From Candidatus Woesearchaeota archaeon (GTDB lineage Archaea; Nanobdellota; Nanobdellia; Woesearchaeales; JAFCFN01): 38,870 nt of DNA. The DNA is taken from contig JAFCEI010000001.1 of the NCBI GenBank assembly GCA_017609245.1, positions 1 to 38,870 of the forward strand. The letters are read 5' to 3'. The translations under genes were made by a program, and so were the position numbers. How positions within the stretch are numbered: the first letter of the stretch is position 1; every line of letters begins with the position of its first letter. This document shows, piece after piece, positions 38,371-38,870 of the stretch. The notes under the pieces are model-generated. The model was given only the letters and a program-made list of their open reading frames with translations. It did not search any database and was not told the origin of the DNA.

Positions 38371-38870
38371 ATGCTTAAGAATTTCAAACCAAGACTGTAT
38401 CAGGAGACTATTTTTTCTAGTTGTGCTGCTAAAAACACCCTGGTTGTTCTGCCAACTGGACTTGGAAAGACAAATGTCTTTCTTATGTTGGCAAGCCATA
38501 GGCTGAAACTGTTTCCAAACAGTAAAATATTATTTATAGGGCCTACAAAGCCGCTGATAGAGCAGTATTATCAGGTTTTTCAAGAGTATTTTGAGCTGGA
38601 TGAAAAAGATTATGCTGTATTTACTGGTATGGTTAGGCCACAGAAAAGGGCTGAGCTTTGGAAAAAAGCAAAGGTTATTTTTTCAACGCCTCAGGGTCTG
38701 GAAAATGATATCATCAGCAGAAGGATTGATCTTAGTGATGTTTCTCTGCTTGGTGTTGATGAGGCTCACAGAGCTGTCGGCGATTATGCTTATGTGTTTG
38801 TTGCAAAGCAGTATCAGAAACTTGCAAAGTATCCAAGAATAATTGCTTTGACTGCTTCTCCTGGTGCTGA
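38371..38870 (+). CDS. hef: Hef-like helicase/nuclease, N-terminal part (runs off window)
   Basis: The N-terminal 166 residues of a superfamily 2 helicase. Motif I is PTGLGKT (28-34), motif Ia is GPTKPLIEQ, motif II is DEAH (130-133), and motif III is TASPG near the window end. The order and the neighbouring residues (RLYQE, IFSTPQGLENDI, GVDEAHRAVG) match archaeal Hef, the FANCM relative that acts at stalled replication forks. Full Hef has a C-terminal XPF-type nuclease domain, which cannot be seen here; a helicase-only form is possible. GGGGAG lies five or so bases before the ATG at 38371. Confidence 0.88.
   Translation, partial: MLKNFKPRLYQETIFSSCAAKNTLVVLPTGLGKTNVFLMLASHRLKLFPNSKILFIGPTKPLIEQYYQVFQEYFELDEKDYAVFTGMVRPQKRAELWKKAKVIFSTPQGLENDIISRRIDLSDVSLLGVDEAHRAVGDYAYVFVAKQYQKLAKYPRIIALTASPGA

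Noticed and set aside
1..38870. CRISPR array or insertion sequence
   Set aside because: No regularly spaced direct repeats and no transposase or terminal inverted repeats were seen; the only mobile-type gene is the LAGLIDADG endonuclease.

Overview
The window is archaeal and most likely from a DPANN lineage of the Woesearchaeota/Pacearchaeota type (an inference; no 16S is present). Support: the archaeal gene order rps13-rps4-rps11-rpoD-rpl18e-rpl13-rps9-rpoN, topoisomerase VI, DnaG-type primase, PCNA, NAC, Sec61-beta, archaeal RNase P and SRP RNAs, three intron-bearing tRNAs, and AT-rich TATA promoters. Several genes are of bacterial type (gyrA, a bacterial-type leuS, scpB), as is common in these small-genome archaea.

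Layout. 1-5345: topoisomerase VI B (cut by the window edge), a two-KH RNA-binding protein, a structured non-coding stretch with its own TATA box, dnaG, then a two-gene thiol/chaperone operon (Cys-rich DsbA-like protein and a SurA-N/thioredoxin fusion). 5455-11568: a HerA-like ATPase, trpS, a presenilin-like intramembrane protease with a class III cyclase remnant at its 3' end, a metallo-beta-lactamase-fold protein and an HD phosphohydrolase. 11604-15254: SRP RNA, then ilvE and leuS on the minus strand. 15293-19825: ribosomal protein/RNA polymerase operon (minus), with a compact three-way-junction leader in front of rps13 and an intron-containing tRNA-His upstream. 19866-22577: a membrane protein, two overlapping apparently paralogous helical proteins, NAC, Sec61-beta and RNase P RNA. 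22615-29477: gyrA with a small overlapping upstream gene, then an operon of a lamin-tail surface protein, a possible winged-helix protein, ScpB, NDK and a small zinc ribbon. 29590-33395: AmrS radical SAM enzyme, small secreted protein, three related lysine/glutamate-rich helical proteins, tRNA-Leu with a non-canonical intron, and a frameshifted LAGLIDADG endonuclease. 33415-38870: RNase J-like nuclease, PCNA with two coupled small genes, tRNA-Gly with a 15-nt intron, PRC-barrel protein, TraB, a site-2-protease-like protein lacking HExxH, a small membrane protein, and the start of Hef helicase.

Functional themes are information processing (replication clamp, primase, topoisomerases, helicase, ribosome, RNA polymerase, tRNA/SRP/RNase P RNAs) plus membrane and secretion biology (Sec61-beta, SRP, intramembrane protease, extracytoplasmic thiol proteins). 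Two initiation modes are visible: many genes have a TATA box about 25-30 nt before the start codon (leaderless), others carry a clear GGAGG/GGTGG ribosome site.

The best candidates for something undescribed are the structured RNA before dnaG, the rps13 leader, the triplet of related helical proteins at 31247-32415, the overlapping paralog pair at 20396-21320, the genes translationally coupled to PCNA, and the apparent pseudoprotease at 37311.
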